A stretch of DNA of 64,000 nt from CBDCVA01 sp965222935 [NCBI: Candidatus Latescibacterota bacterium]. Lineage in GTDB: Bacteria; Latescibacterota; CBDCVA01. The stretch is from the NCBI GenBank assembly GCA_965222935.1, contig CBDCVA010000002.1, forward strand, positions 124,001 to 188,000, given 5' to 3'. The position numbers and the translations under genes are program-made. Under the pieces are notes generated by a model. The model ran no database searches. It had not been told where the DNA came from and saw only the letters and a list, made by a program, of their open reading frames with translations. Positions 44,527-53,335 of the stretch are shown piece after piece; the first letter of the stretch is position 1, and every line of letters begins with the position of its first letter.

Positions 44527-47500
44527 GTGGATTCGGTAACACACGTTAGAGAAGCGCTGATCGACTTCGCGCGTACCGATCTGGTAGGACCTGCACACGG
44601 AAGGGACGAGGTGATCGAAGATCCGCCGTACGTGAAGTACGCTGCTGGCGTGCTTTTTCCGCAGGAGTCGAAGGTCGACGAATCGGGTTCCATACGAGGT
44701 GCCGAAGCAGACGATGCCGAGGACTTGGACGGTGGCTTCGATGACGACGTCGTAGCGACCGAAGGAACCTCGTTACCGGACCAAACCGAGACGCGTGAAG
44801 ACGGCGAGGTGTACGACGATGCCATCACACTAGCCAATCAGTACAAACCGTCGGCGATCGCCTTGACGTTTGCTACTCCGAAAGCCGTTCGTCACCTTGA
44901 CGTCGCGATCACGGCCGCCGAATACGACGGCGAAACGAGATCATCGGCGGACAGACGCCGTCAAAACAGGGGGTGGAAACGGCGTGAACTATCACTTGAT
45001 CCCATTCGGTTACCTCTGCCTGGTGCATCCATCGAACACCATTCCGTAGCCGATGGGCTCAAATTCTGCCTGCTGGTGAGCGATAAACTAGATCGCCACA
45101 TCGTCACCGCTAGTCTGTACAACGACACGGAGGCTGGCGGCAGCGACGCTCGGACGTTCTATCAAGTCGGGTTCTCTGTGAGCTGTGCCGAATCGGGTTG
45201 CGAACTGGTGGAGTACTTCGATTCAGAGCACGCGATGGCGTTCGACGACGAGGAACTGTCGTTGGAGATGATGTATCGCGATCGCAAGAGTTTCGCCGTG
45301 GGCCACGGCTGCGCGGCAGACTGGGTCGAGGGGGACCGCGGTGGGGCGACATCGGTGCGCACGGAATCGATTCCACGAGTCGTCGTTTCGCCTGTCGAAC
45401 CTCGATCAGGAGAGTCTTCCTATCTCAGCATGGAGTTCTTGCAGGGCACATCGCTGGACCCGGCGAGCGACATACCTCGCGCGCTCGGTGAGCTCTGCGG
45501 AGACTATGAAGCATGGATCGACTCGAAGTCGGAGCAAGCGGTCAAACTGTCTGCAAAGTACGAAACCGTCGCAGCCTCCAACTTGACGTTGTGCCGGCTT
45601 GCCGTCGATCGAATACGTCGTGGTGTGGACACGATCGCTGCGGATGAGATCGCGATGGAAGCGTTCAAGCTTGCAAATCGAGCGATCCTTATGCAGCAAC
45701 ATCACTCTCGATTGCCAGTACGCAAGATCGATGATGACTCCGTCAATTTCCCCGGATGGATAGACTACAAAAGTGACTGGGTGAGACGGCGTGGATACTG
45801 GCGGACCTTCCAGCTCGCGTTCGTGTTGATGGCCATACCGGGACTCGTCGATGAGACCGATCGGATACGTTTGGACGGCGAGGACATTGCCACTCGCGAC
45901 CTCGTTGATCTGATTTGGTTTCCAACGGGCGGTGGTAAGACGGAGGCCTATCTCGGATTGAGCGCTTTCCTCATCTTCCTGACACGACTTCGAAACCCGA
46001 GCAGCACAGGGTGTAACGTCCTCATGCGATACACGTTGCGACTGCTGACCAGCCAACAGTTTCAACGCGCAGCGTCGCTCATATCCGCCTGTGAATTGAT
46101 CCGGGCGAAGGAACCCGATCGATTCGGCGTGGAACCGATTTCGATCGGCTTATGGGTTGGCAAGTCGCTGACACCGAACGACGAGAGGGCCGCTCAGAGC
46201 GCGGTGCGAAGCCTCATGAAGCAGGGAGAGGAAGGCAAGAATCCCTTCCAACTCCTCTCATGTCCATGGTGTGGTACGGTACTAAACGATAAAAAGAAAC
46301 TGGGCTATTTGATCTACCAGAATCGCCATCGATTCGTCTGTCCGAACTCGGGAACCCAGGGGAGTTCGTGCCCATTTTCGTCACCAATGAATCCTTTACC
46401 GATTTGCGTCGTCGACGACTCGATCTACGACAATCCGCCCACGTTCCTGATTGGTACGGTCGACAAATTCGCCATTTTGGCATGGCGGCAACGGGCAGGA
46501 CGTATTTTTCGTGTGGGCGGAGGCGCGGATCTCATCATTCAGGACGAGCTGCATCTCATATCTGGACCGCTTGGCTCAATGGTTGGTCTCTACGAGAGCG
46601 TGATCGATTTCCTCTGCACCGATTCCAAGCGGCCAAAGATAATCGCCTCGACCGCGACGATTCGACGAGCTCGCGAGCAATGCCGGAGCCTTTATGCACG
46701 GCCAATGTTCCAGTTCCCACCGCCCGCACTGGACGCTTCGGATTCCTACTTCGCGACCGAGAACCCGAATTCACCTGGGAGGCTCTACGCGGGATTCTTG
46801 CCGACGGCCGCATCGTCGGCCTTGACGGCACAAATTCGTAGCGTCGTTGCGCTTCAACAGGGCTTATTTCTATTGCATGGGGAGCTGACGGAAGAGTGGA
46901 TCGACCCGTACTTCACGCTGATTCAGTACTTCAGCAGCCTGAAAGAGCTAGGGCGGGCCGCGACGTTCGTGAAAGCAGACATCCCCGAGTTTCTGCCTAC
47001 CATGCATCGTCGTTACGGCCTATCGAAAGACGATGACCCGGATCGGCGACGATACATGCACACTTCCGAAGAGCTCACGAGCCGTAGAAACGAGGATGAA
47101 ATTCCGAAGATACTCGCCCGGCTCGAACAACGTTATAGCCACATGGGTCGATACGAGTCGCAGGCGCTCGATACTGTGTTGGCGACCAATATGATCTCGG
47201 TTGGTATAGACGTTGATAGACTCGGTCTGATGATGATCGTCACCCAACCCAAGGGGACATCGGAATACATCCAAGCAAGCAGCCGCGTGGGTCGTTCCGC
47301 AAACTCACCGGGACTGGTGTTCACGCTCTACAACGCCGGTCGGCCGCGGGACCGATCCCATTACGAACAATTCCGGCCGTATCACAATGCGTTCTATCGA
47401 TACGTCGAACCAACCAGTGTCACGCCTTTTTCGCCCCCCGCTCTGGAACGCGCGCTCCACGCGGTCCTCGTCATAGCTGGTCGTCACGTCGCGGATTGGA

Positions 47501-47814
47501 CATCGCCACAGGAGTTCGACAGCACCAACAATCACTTCGGCGAGTTTCTCTCATTCCTGAGGGACCGGGTTGACACGGTCGATCCGGAACATGCTCTTGA
47601 GTTCGAGAATCTGTTAGGACGTCGTTTAGACGAGTGGAACAACACCCAAGCAGAGGCTTGGGGGGACATTGCGCATTCTTCCGACAAGCTCGTACTCATG
47701 CGACCAGCAGGTCGCCCCACGGACGACGCCTCGTCGGAGTCCTGGGAAATTCCAACGTCCATGCGAAACGTCGATGTCGCGTGCGGCGCTGCCGTCGTGA
47801 GTTATCCCGGTTGA
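44527..47814 (+). CDS. drmA: DISARM helicase DrmA
   Basis: A 1,095-aa SF2-type helicase, core of DISARM, which with DrmB blocks incoming phage DNA. GTG start at 44527, four bases after the helicase stop. Motifs: N-terminal DLVGPAHGRDEV with VKYAAGVLFPQES; Walker A WFPTGGGKTEAYLGL; MRYTLRLLTSQQFQRAASLI; a Cys pair CPWCG with a later second pair; a DEAH-type box as QDELHLISGPLGSMVGLYE; TATIRRA; and C-terminal GIDVDRLGLMMIVTQPKGTS with QASSRVGRSA. These are the DrmA hallmarks. The frame is intact. DrmB starts six bases downstream, so the two are co-expressed. Confidence 0.9.
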   Translation: MDSVTHVREALIDFARTDLVGPAHGRDEVIEDPPYVKYAAGVLFPQESKVDESGSIRGAEADDAEDLDGGFDDDVVATEGTSLPDQTETREDGEVYDDAITLANQYKPSAIALTFATPKAVRHLDVAITAAEYDGETRSSADRRRQNRGWKRRELSLDPIRLPLPGASIEHHSVADGLKFCLLVSDKLDRHIVTASLYNDTEAGGSDARTFYQVGFSVSCAESGCELVEYFDSEHAMAFDDEELSLEMMYRDRKSFAVGHGCAADWVEGDRGGATSVRTESIPRVVVSPVEPRSGESSYLSMEFLQGTSLDPASDIPRALGELCGDYEAWIDSKSEQAVKLSAKYETVAASNLTLCRLAVDRIRRGVDTIAADEIAMEAFKLANRAILMQQHHSRLPVRKIDDDSVNFPGWIDYKSDWVRRRGYWRTFQLAFVLMAIPGLVDETDRIRLDGEDIATRDLVDLIWFPTGGGKTEAYLGLSAFLIFLTRLRNPSSTGCNVLMRYTLRLLTSQQFQRAASLISACELIRAKEPDRFGVEPISIGLWVGKSLTPNDERAAQSAVRSLMKQGEEGKNPFQLLSCPWCGTVLNDKKKLGYLIYQNRHRFVCPNSGTQGSSCPFSSPMNPLPICVVDDSIYDNPPTFLIGTVDKFAILAWRQRAGRIFRVGGGADLIIQDELHLISGPLGSMVGLYESVIDFLCTDSKRPKIIASTATIRRAREQCRSLYARPMFQFPPPALDASDSYFATENPNSPGRLYAGFLPTAASSALTAQIRSVVALQQGLFLLHGELTEEWIDPYFTLIQYFSSLKELGRAATFVKADIPEFLPTMHRRYGLSKDDDPDRRRYMHTSEELTSRRNEDEIPKILARLEQRYSHMGRYESQALDTVLATNMISVGIDVDRLGLMMIVTQPKGTSEYIQASSRVGRSANSPGLVFTLYNAGRPRDRSHYEQFRPYHNAFYRYVEPTSVTPFSPPALERALHAVLVIAGRHVADWTSPQEFDSTNNHFGEFLSFLRDRVDTVDPEHALEFENLLGRRLDEWNNTQAEAWGDIAHSSDKLVLMRPAGRPTDDASSESWEIPTSMRNVDVACGAAVVSYPG

Positions 47815-47819
47815 CCTAA

Positions 47820-49583
47820 ATGGGAGAACGAACCACACGTCGGTCTCAATCGGTCGTCCCGTTCGGTATCGGGGCTATCGTCGAATTCGAGGATGAGGCG
47901 TTGATGGCGGCTGGATTGGACGTTTGGCCGGACAACGGACCGCGTCTATATGACGAACGTCTTGCGGGACGACTCGGTGTAGCTGAATTCAGAGAACCGC
48001 CTCCGAAGCCCGAGAAGGGTCAGTCCCTCCCCGAGGCCGAGTGGCTGCCGTACGTACGGTTCCCACAATGGCACTTCTGTTCGCGTTGTCGCTACGTCAA
48101 GAAAGCGGAACTGCACGCGAACCGCCGACCGACCTGCGACAACTCGCACCAGTCGCCGTATTTGCGCAAAGGCCAGAAGCCCTGCGCGGTGCTACCAGAA
48201 AGAAAACGCTTGCGAATGGTACCCCTTCGTTTCCTACTGGCTTGTCCGGCAGGGCACATAGAAGATTTCCCCTGGGGCGAATGGGCGCACACCGAAAAAG
48301 GCCAACCGGTCGTCCGCGGGAATGGATGTGGCGCTCCGATCCTCTATTTCTATCCGTCCAAGATCGGTGGCCTGGCTGGATTGTTCGTATCCTGTGAGAA
48401 CTGCCAGACGAAACGATCGCTGATGGGTACTACCGGTCCAGATGGCCTGCATGGATTCAGATGCGCTGGACGTCGCCCGTGGTTGGGCGATGGTGCCGAC
48501 GAGGCCTGTCCCATCCCCCCCGACGAGTCGATGTTCGTCTTGCAACGTGGGGCATCGAACGTGTATTTCCCAATCGTTACGAGCTCGATCTTGATTCCAC
48601 CGTTCTCATCACGCGTACACATCGTCGCAAAGAAGTGGGCGAAAACACTAACGTCCAGTCGAACGGATGGAGAGATTCCTCGGGGTGCCTTCGAAGTCGT
48701 CGCGCACCAGGAGCGCGTAGATGTCGACCAACTGATTGCAGCAGTACTTGGTGACGATTCAGGCAATACCAATGCCGAGACGGACGAAACGCGTTTCAGG
48801 AGCGCCGAGTACGCGGCGCTTCAACAAGAGCGTCGTGACCGCGATGACCTGTTGCTTTGTCGACCCCAGAACATCATTGACTACGGCTCGCCAGTTCGAG
48901 ATCGGTTCGCATCGATATCGCTAGTCGAAAAGCTCGCGGAGACCCGTGCGCTGACTGGTTTCAATCGCATTAATCCGGGCGCGGCGCAGCCAGCGGCTCT
49001 GGGCGTCGATCGCATGAATTGGTTGCCAGCGTTTCGCGTCCTGGGCGAGGGGATCTTCCTGAGAATCGACACCGATCGGCTCACCGAGCGCGCGGATGTA
49101 CAACGGCCGCGTCTCGATCCTCTGCTTGGACGTATCGTATCGACGGGCCGATGCAACCTGGAAGTGTCGGCGGAGCTTATTCTGATCCACAGTCTGGCGC
49201 ATGTACTGATCAAGCGGCTGAGCTGGGAGGCTGGGTACGGAAGTTCTTCGATTCGGGAACGGATCTATACATCGCTAAACCCGGACCACCGAATGGCCGG
49301 CATCCTGCTCTACACCGCCGCTGGTGATGCGGATGGCACCCTTGGGGGTCTGGTGAGATTGGGAAGAGCGAAGATGCTGGAACGCGTGCTCGCGGGCGCC
49401 TTGGACGACGCCCGCTGGTGCGCGTCCGATCCAATCTGTCGAGAAAGCCCTGGCCAAGGACCGGAGTCGCTCAACTTGGCTGCCTGTCATGTATGCATGT
49501 TGTTACCGGAAACGAGCTGCGAGTTGCAGAATCGATTCCTGGATCGTCGCTCGATGGTTGAGTCGTTCGGGGATGGCGTGTGA
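47820..49583 (+). CDS. drmB: DISARM protein DrmB (DUF1998)
   Basis: A 587-aa partner of DrmA; the pair senses DNA ends/phage DNA and forms the DISARM core. Opening RSQSVVPFGIGAIVEF is typical. A Cys-rich zinc region follows (WHFCSRCRYVKKAEL, then FLLACPAGHIEDFPW). The C-terminal DUF1998 domain is clear: HSLAHVLIKRLSWEAGYGSS, ERIYTSLNPDHRMAGILLYT, DADGTLGGLVRLG, with conserved Cys in CASDPICRES and LAACHVCMLLPETSC. Intact. Its stop overlaps the GTG of the methyltransferase remnant by four bases (GTGA). Confidence 0.9.
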   Translation: MGERTTRRSQSVVPFGIGAIVEFEDEALMAAGLDVWPDNGPRLYDERLAGRLGVAEFREPPPKPEKGQSLPEAEWLPYVRFPQWHFCSRCRYVKKAELHANRRPTCDNSHQSPYLRKGQKPCAVLPERKRLRMVPLRFLLACPAGHIEDFPWGEWAHTEKGQPVVRGNGCGAPILYFYPSKIGGLAGLFVSCENCQTKRSLMGTTGPDGLHGFRCAGRRPWLGDGADEACPIPPDESMFVLQRGASNVYFPIVTSSILIPPFSSRVHIVAKKWAKTLTSSRTDGEIPRGAFEVVAHQERVDVDQLIAAVLGDDSGNTNAETDETRFRSAEYAALQQERRDRDDLLLCRPQNIIDYGSPVRDRFASISLVEKLAETRALTGFNRINPGAAQPAALGVDRMNWLPAFRVLGEGIFLRIDTDRLTERADVQRPRLDPLLGRIVSTGRCNLEVSAELILIHSLAHVLIKRLSWEAGYGSSSIRERIYTSLNPDHRMAGILLYTAAGDADGTLGGLVRLGRAKMLERVLAGALDDARWCASDPICRESPGQGPESLNLAACHVCMLLPETSCELQNRFLDRRSMVESFGDGV

Positions 49584-49715
49584 TAGTCGCAGGCCTTTTT
49601 GCCGGTATCGGTGGTTTCGAAGTCGGGCTCCTTGGATCTTTATCGAAAACGTGCCGTTCATGTTACACATAGACCGTGGTCACGCAATGGGCTATCTCGT
49701 CGAGAACCTGATTGC
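49580..49715 (+). pseudogene. DISARM cytosine methyltransferase (drmMII-like), internally deleted
   Basis: From a GTG overlapping the drmB stop, the first 16 codons are the SAM motif I of a 5-methylcytosine methyltransferase (VAGLFAGIGGFEVGLL). About ten bases later, in another frame, comes IFIENVPFMLHIDRGHAMGY, the motif IV (ENV) region that normally lies some 70-100 residues further on. So an internal deletion removed motifs II-III. Right after YLVENL the sequence becomes a ParB remnant, so the rest of the gene is gone. The methylase that would protect self DNA in class 2 DISARM is therefore absent here. Confidence 0.7.
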
Positions 49716-50163
49716 CCGCGCCATGAGACCCGGCCCCAACGGTATCGGGCGCTACGCGGTGATCGGCGGCGGGCGGTGGCTTGCCACAATGCAGGCGCTG
49801 GCCGCCGAGGGCGCGCTGGACGAGGATCATCTCGTGCCCTGCCGCACGGATCGGCAGTATCGTGACGTCCGACGAGGTCTCCCTGGCCGAGAACACTATC
49901 CGCGCCGCCATGCCCCGGCCGATCAGGTGGAGGCGTTCCGCCGCCTGGCCGATGCCTGCAGCACCGCGGCCGCAATCGCGACGCGCTTCGGGGTCTCGGA
50001 GCACACCGTGGAGAAACGGCTGCGGCTCGGCAACGCCGCGCCGGCGCTGCTCAAGGCCTACCGCGCGGGCGAGATCGATCTGGAAACATTGGCGGCCTTC
50101 GCCGTCAACACGGATCATGCGCGCCAGAGCGCGGTCTGGGAGACGGTGAGCCAACAGAGCTAG
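49716..50163 (+). pseudogene. ParB-like partition protein remnant
   Basis: The frame reads RYAVIGGGRWLATMQALAAE, then after an excursion into another frame (VSLAENTIRAAM) returns with PADQVEAFRRLADACS and AAIATRFGVSEHTVEKRLRL, AYRAGEIDLETLAAFAV. This is the nuclease-like and HTH portion of plasmid-type ParB/RepB proteins. Two compensating indels and loss of both ends mark it as a relic. The left end is fused to the methyltransferase remnant at a stretch (YLVENL) that could belong to either protein. Nothing after 50163 to about 50900 is recognisable. Confidence 0.65.
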
Positions 50164-51174
50164 GCCAGCGCCTCGCGGGTCGCGTCGCTCCGACGGCGCG
50201 GCCCGTTCTTATTTCGCGTCACCCGCCGCAGCTTGCTGCAAGTCTAGCCATGTCATCGACCTGTTGCGCTTCATTGCGCCGTGGCCGCCAAACAGCGTCC
50301 GGCCTGCCATGGAAAAGTGCGTCGCATTTTGGTAGCGCCTGTATGTCGGTCCAATTAAATTCAGCAATATCAATGTCCTGATCGTTGCCCTTGAGCTTCG
50401 CGGCGGGTCGCCGACAGGGGCAGGAAATAGCCTGTTTCCTGAAAACTACCAAATTGGTGGCGCGCAGAGTTGCGCCCGGATCGGGGCGCTCTTCCACCGC
50501 CCGGCCTGCGCAATGAACTCGAACGGCTCCCTCAAGCAGTCCATCAGGTCCTGGCGCCGGAACCCAACAGGCTCATGATGGGAACGGGCACCTCGCGCCC
50601 GCCGCGTCTCTTCCGGCTAGGACGGCATCTGGAGGCCGGATCGGAGGCTGCGAGCAACGCTAGACAATACGCGAGCCCACCAATCGGGATCGGCGGCGCA
50701 TCGTCCACCTCAAGGCGCCACAAGAGGATCAGATGCCAGCGGTGGGCACGGTATTCGAACGGTCTGTTCCCGTGAACCCGAGCCCGGTCACGGACCGGCC
50801 TTGGCCTTAGACGAGCTCAGTACACATGAGGACGAGACGGGTCTTGCAGGGATTGGGGAGAACGGCTTCGATGTCAAGGGTGCGTCCTTCGAACAGGAGG
50901 CAGTGATGAGGGGTGAGGTCCGAGCGGTAGCGTCCTGCGGGCATGCTAGCCGATCTCGGCCCCACACCAGAGGTCGAGCGCAACCCATCGAGGAAGGCCC
51001 ACGGCAGCTCGGTGAGGGGGCGCACGGCGAAGGCCTCGCGCTGCTCGTAGAGGCCGATGATGCGGGCCAGCATCCAGGCTTGGATAGGCCTCGGGCTTGG
51101 AGGCCGCACCCTCGACGACGGGCCAGTTCCGAAAGCGGACGACAACGGTGTCCGGCGGACCACGGGGAAACCTC

Positions 51175-51527
51175 CGCCGGGTAGAGGGCGCCGAACTGCC
51201 CGGCGGTGCCTACGTGGTAGTTCGAGGCAGCCAGGGTCTGTTCCTCGACGTTGAGGCCCACGTAGGCGATGGTCTCTACGGACTGCAGCGGCGGCCGGGG
51301 CAAGACGATCGGTCCATCGCGTTGAAGAAACGCCTTGAGCAATAGCTCGAACTCGGCTTCGACGAACTGCCGTCCGGTTAACTGCTCGCCGTGCTGTCGG
51401 GCGGCGGCGATGAAGGTGGCGAGCAGGGCGTCCTCGACTTCATGGTCATACGGGCATAGAACTTGGCGTGCGCGAGCGTGACCGGCTCGATGGCCGGTGG
51501 GGTGATCAGTCGCAGACGTCCCTGCAT
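51175..51527 (-). pseudogene. Prophage remnant: gp8-like head-tail connector
   Basis: Minus-strand pieces match the phiE125 gp8/gp6-like head-tail connector family: LRLITPPAIEPVTLAHAKFY, then after a frameshift VEDALLATFIAAARQHGEQL, GRQFVEAEFELLLKAFLQ, and PIVLPRPPLQSVETIAYVG with EEQTLAASNYHV. It is downstream of the capsid remnant in the normal order of phage head genes. Frameshifted and incomplete. Confidence 0.55.
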
Positions 51528-51539
51528 GCGCTTATGTGT

Positions 51540-51870
51540 TGACCGGCGCCACGTGGGCGTGCCGGTGGCGTGGGTGCCGGTGAGGTTGACCACGACGCGG
51601 CAGTAGCGTTTGTGGCCCCCGATATTGGGTGACGTAGACGGCGTTGTCGTCGTCGGCCACGTCAGTCCAGGTTCCATTGTCTGTATCGTCGGTTTCCTCG
51701 ACTTCCAGTTCAATCTTGACGGTTTTGGACAGGGTGGTGCCAGCGGTGACGAGGAGCAGGCAGGCGCTGAAGCCCTTCAGGTCTACCGCCACGGCGTTCT
51801 TGTCGGCGTCGTAGACGGCCGGGGCCAGGGTTTGGGTCACCTTGAGATGGCTGCAGAGATCACGGGACAT
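51540..51870 (-). pseudogene. Prophage remnant: small head-region protein
   Basis: ATG at 51870 with AAGGAGG upstream. It reads HLKVTQTLAPAVYDADKNAV, then DLKGFSACLLLVTAG and WTDVADDDNAVYVT. After a frameshift near 51625 it continues GGHKRYCRVVVNLTGTH. Typical of an ~110-aa unnamed protein found between capsid and connector genes of tailed phages; function unknown. Confidence 0.45.
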
Positions 51871-51882
51871 GGTCGGCCTCCT

Positions 51883-52437
51883 TTAATTGACGGCAAACTT
51901 CATGCGCTTGACGGCCTCGAAGTTCTGGACGCCGCCGCCGAGGCGCTGGGTTACCCAGAAGGAGGTGAAGCCTTTGTTGGTGATGTTATCGTGGATGAGG
52001 CGAAGGCCAGGGCGACCTCGTCGGTCAGGAAGGCTTCGACGTCAAACCCCAGGTCTTCGAGGCTCTCGTTGGTGACCTCGGGGAAGGCGTCCACCTCGCG
52101 GGCCTCGAAGGTGAGCAAGCTGAACTTCGGTGTGGACATGGAGGACGGAGCCTTGCCCTCACCGTGCCAGGCGTAGGACACACCGCTGGTGTGCACGGGC
52201 TTTTTGTAGACGGCGGCGTTGCCCGCAAGGGCCTGGGCCAGGCCGGAGAGAACCGCCATGGCGGTGGGCATCTCCTCGGTGAGGAAGAAGCCGCCGTCCG
52301 GGTCTCGGTAGGTTGGCCATGGCCTTGTGCTGGAGGGCGGTCAGGTCCCGGCCCGAGCGGGTCAGCTCGTCGTTGATCTGCCTGAAAGCCTCGAAGGCCT
52401 AGTGCTGCTCGTCGAGCAGTTGTTCGATCTCGTCCAT
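51883..52437 (-). pseudogene. Prophage remnant: HK97-type major capsid protein, internally deleted
   Basis: ATG at 52437 follows AGGAGG. The N-terminal helix (MDEIEQLLDEQH, stop, AFEAFRQINDELTRSG) contains an in-frame TAG. Then the sequence jumps to the shell domain (PTAMAVLSGLAQALAG, VSYAWHGEGKAP, FEAREVDAFPEVTNESLEDL, GFDVEAFLTDE). After a frameshift near 51990 it ends normally with FWVTQRLGGGVQNFEAVKRM and FAVN. About half of a normal ~400-aa HK97 capsid is missing. Cannot assemble. Upstream sequence to 52908 holds no recognisable protease or portal gene; a run of eleven G lies near 52705-52717. Confidence 0.65.
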
Positions 52438-52908
52438 GGGGTACCTCCTGGTGGATGTTTTTATGGATGCTCGGTACGAGCCTGAGAGACCTTGGCCTTG
52501 CTCGTCTCTGACTGGAACACCTCTGCTCACGATGAGAAGCGGTAGTAGTAGTGCCTGGGAACATCGCAGCTTGCATTTTCTGCCGAGAGCGGAGCGGTTC
52601 CCCGACCGCGCGCTCCGAGGGGCCTCTGAAGGTCCGGTTGGGGTAGCGGGCGCGCTCTGTTGAATGGAGCGATGACGCTATCGGCGAGGAAAGTCCGTGT
52701 ACTGGGGGGGGGGGCGGATGGAGTCGACTGAGGCCGTAGCGCTGCCATCGGGGGCATGCTGCTAGACCGACCCGTCGCATCTCTCCCACCCCCTACTTCG
52801 CCGGCGCGTACATCCATCGTGCTACTACCGTACTAGCATCCTTTTGGTGTAATGCGACTCCAAAACAATTGGCTGAATTACGCAACTGACGCTGTGGAAT
52901 CGCGTCCA

Positions 52909-53153
52909 GTCTGGACAGCCACTTGCCATGTTGACGGATACCGCAAGGGATTGTATCATTGCGGCCAGTAGGACTCATGGGAGCCTCAGCAGTGTCGGTA
53001 AGACCGGATTCATTGGCAAATGGCTGACAAATGAGCGCCCGTAATGCCGTGTATGCCGCTCCTGTCACCTTGTTTGTATGAGGCCTATGCTGTTGTCCCG
53101 CAATAGAGAAGCACTTATGGAAATCACGGGGCAGAATCCCTCCTTCGGCACCA
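52909..53153 (+). repeat. ~245-bp dispersed direct repeat, copy 1
   Basis: Matches 62603-62847 in the same orientation over its whole length with scattered substitutions. Shared blocks include GACCGGATTCATTGGCAAAT, GCTCCTGTCACCTT and CACGGGGCAGAA. It contains a small inverted repeat CCGCAA/TTGCGG. No intact reading frame is shared. Together with copy 2 it brackets the minus-strand metabolic cluster. Confidence 0.75.
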
Positions 53154-53335
53154 AGACCTAAGATAGATTTCCCCAATCAAGGCAGTTACGGCTCCACAAT
53201 TTTGGCTCTATCGATAGATCGCTGATAAAGCCGTATCCTTGTTGGCGCAATGAGCATCGACTCCTGAGCCAACAAGGGCGGCACTCGACCCTGTCACATA
53301 CGCAAGATGCATCAAGCTTCGGGATGCCGTCGCTT

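Noticed and set aside
52793-53176. A 127-codon minus-strand frame through repeat copy 1
   Set aside because: The matching frame in copy 2 is broken by stops, so the repeat is not conserved as coding sequence.
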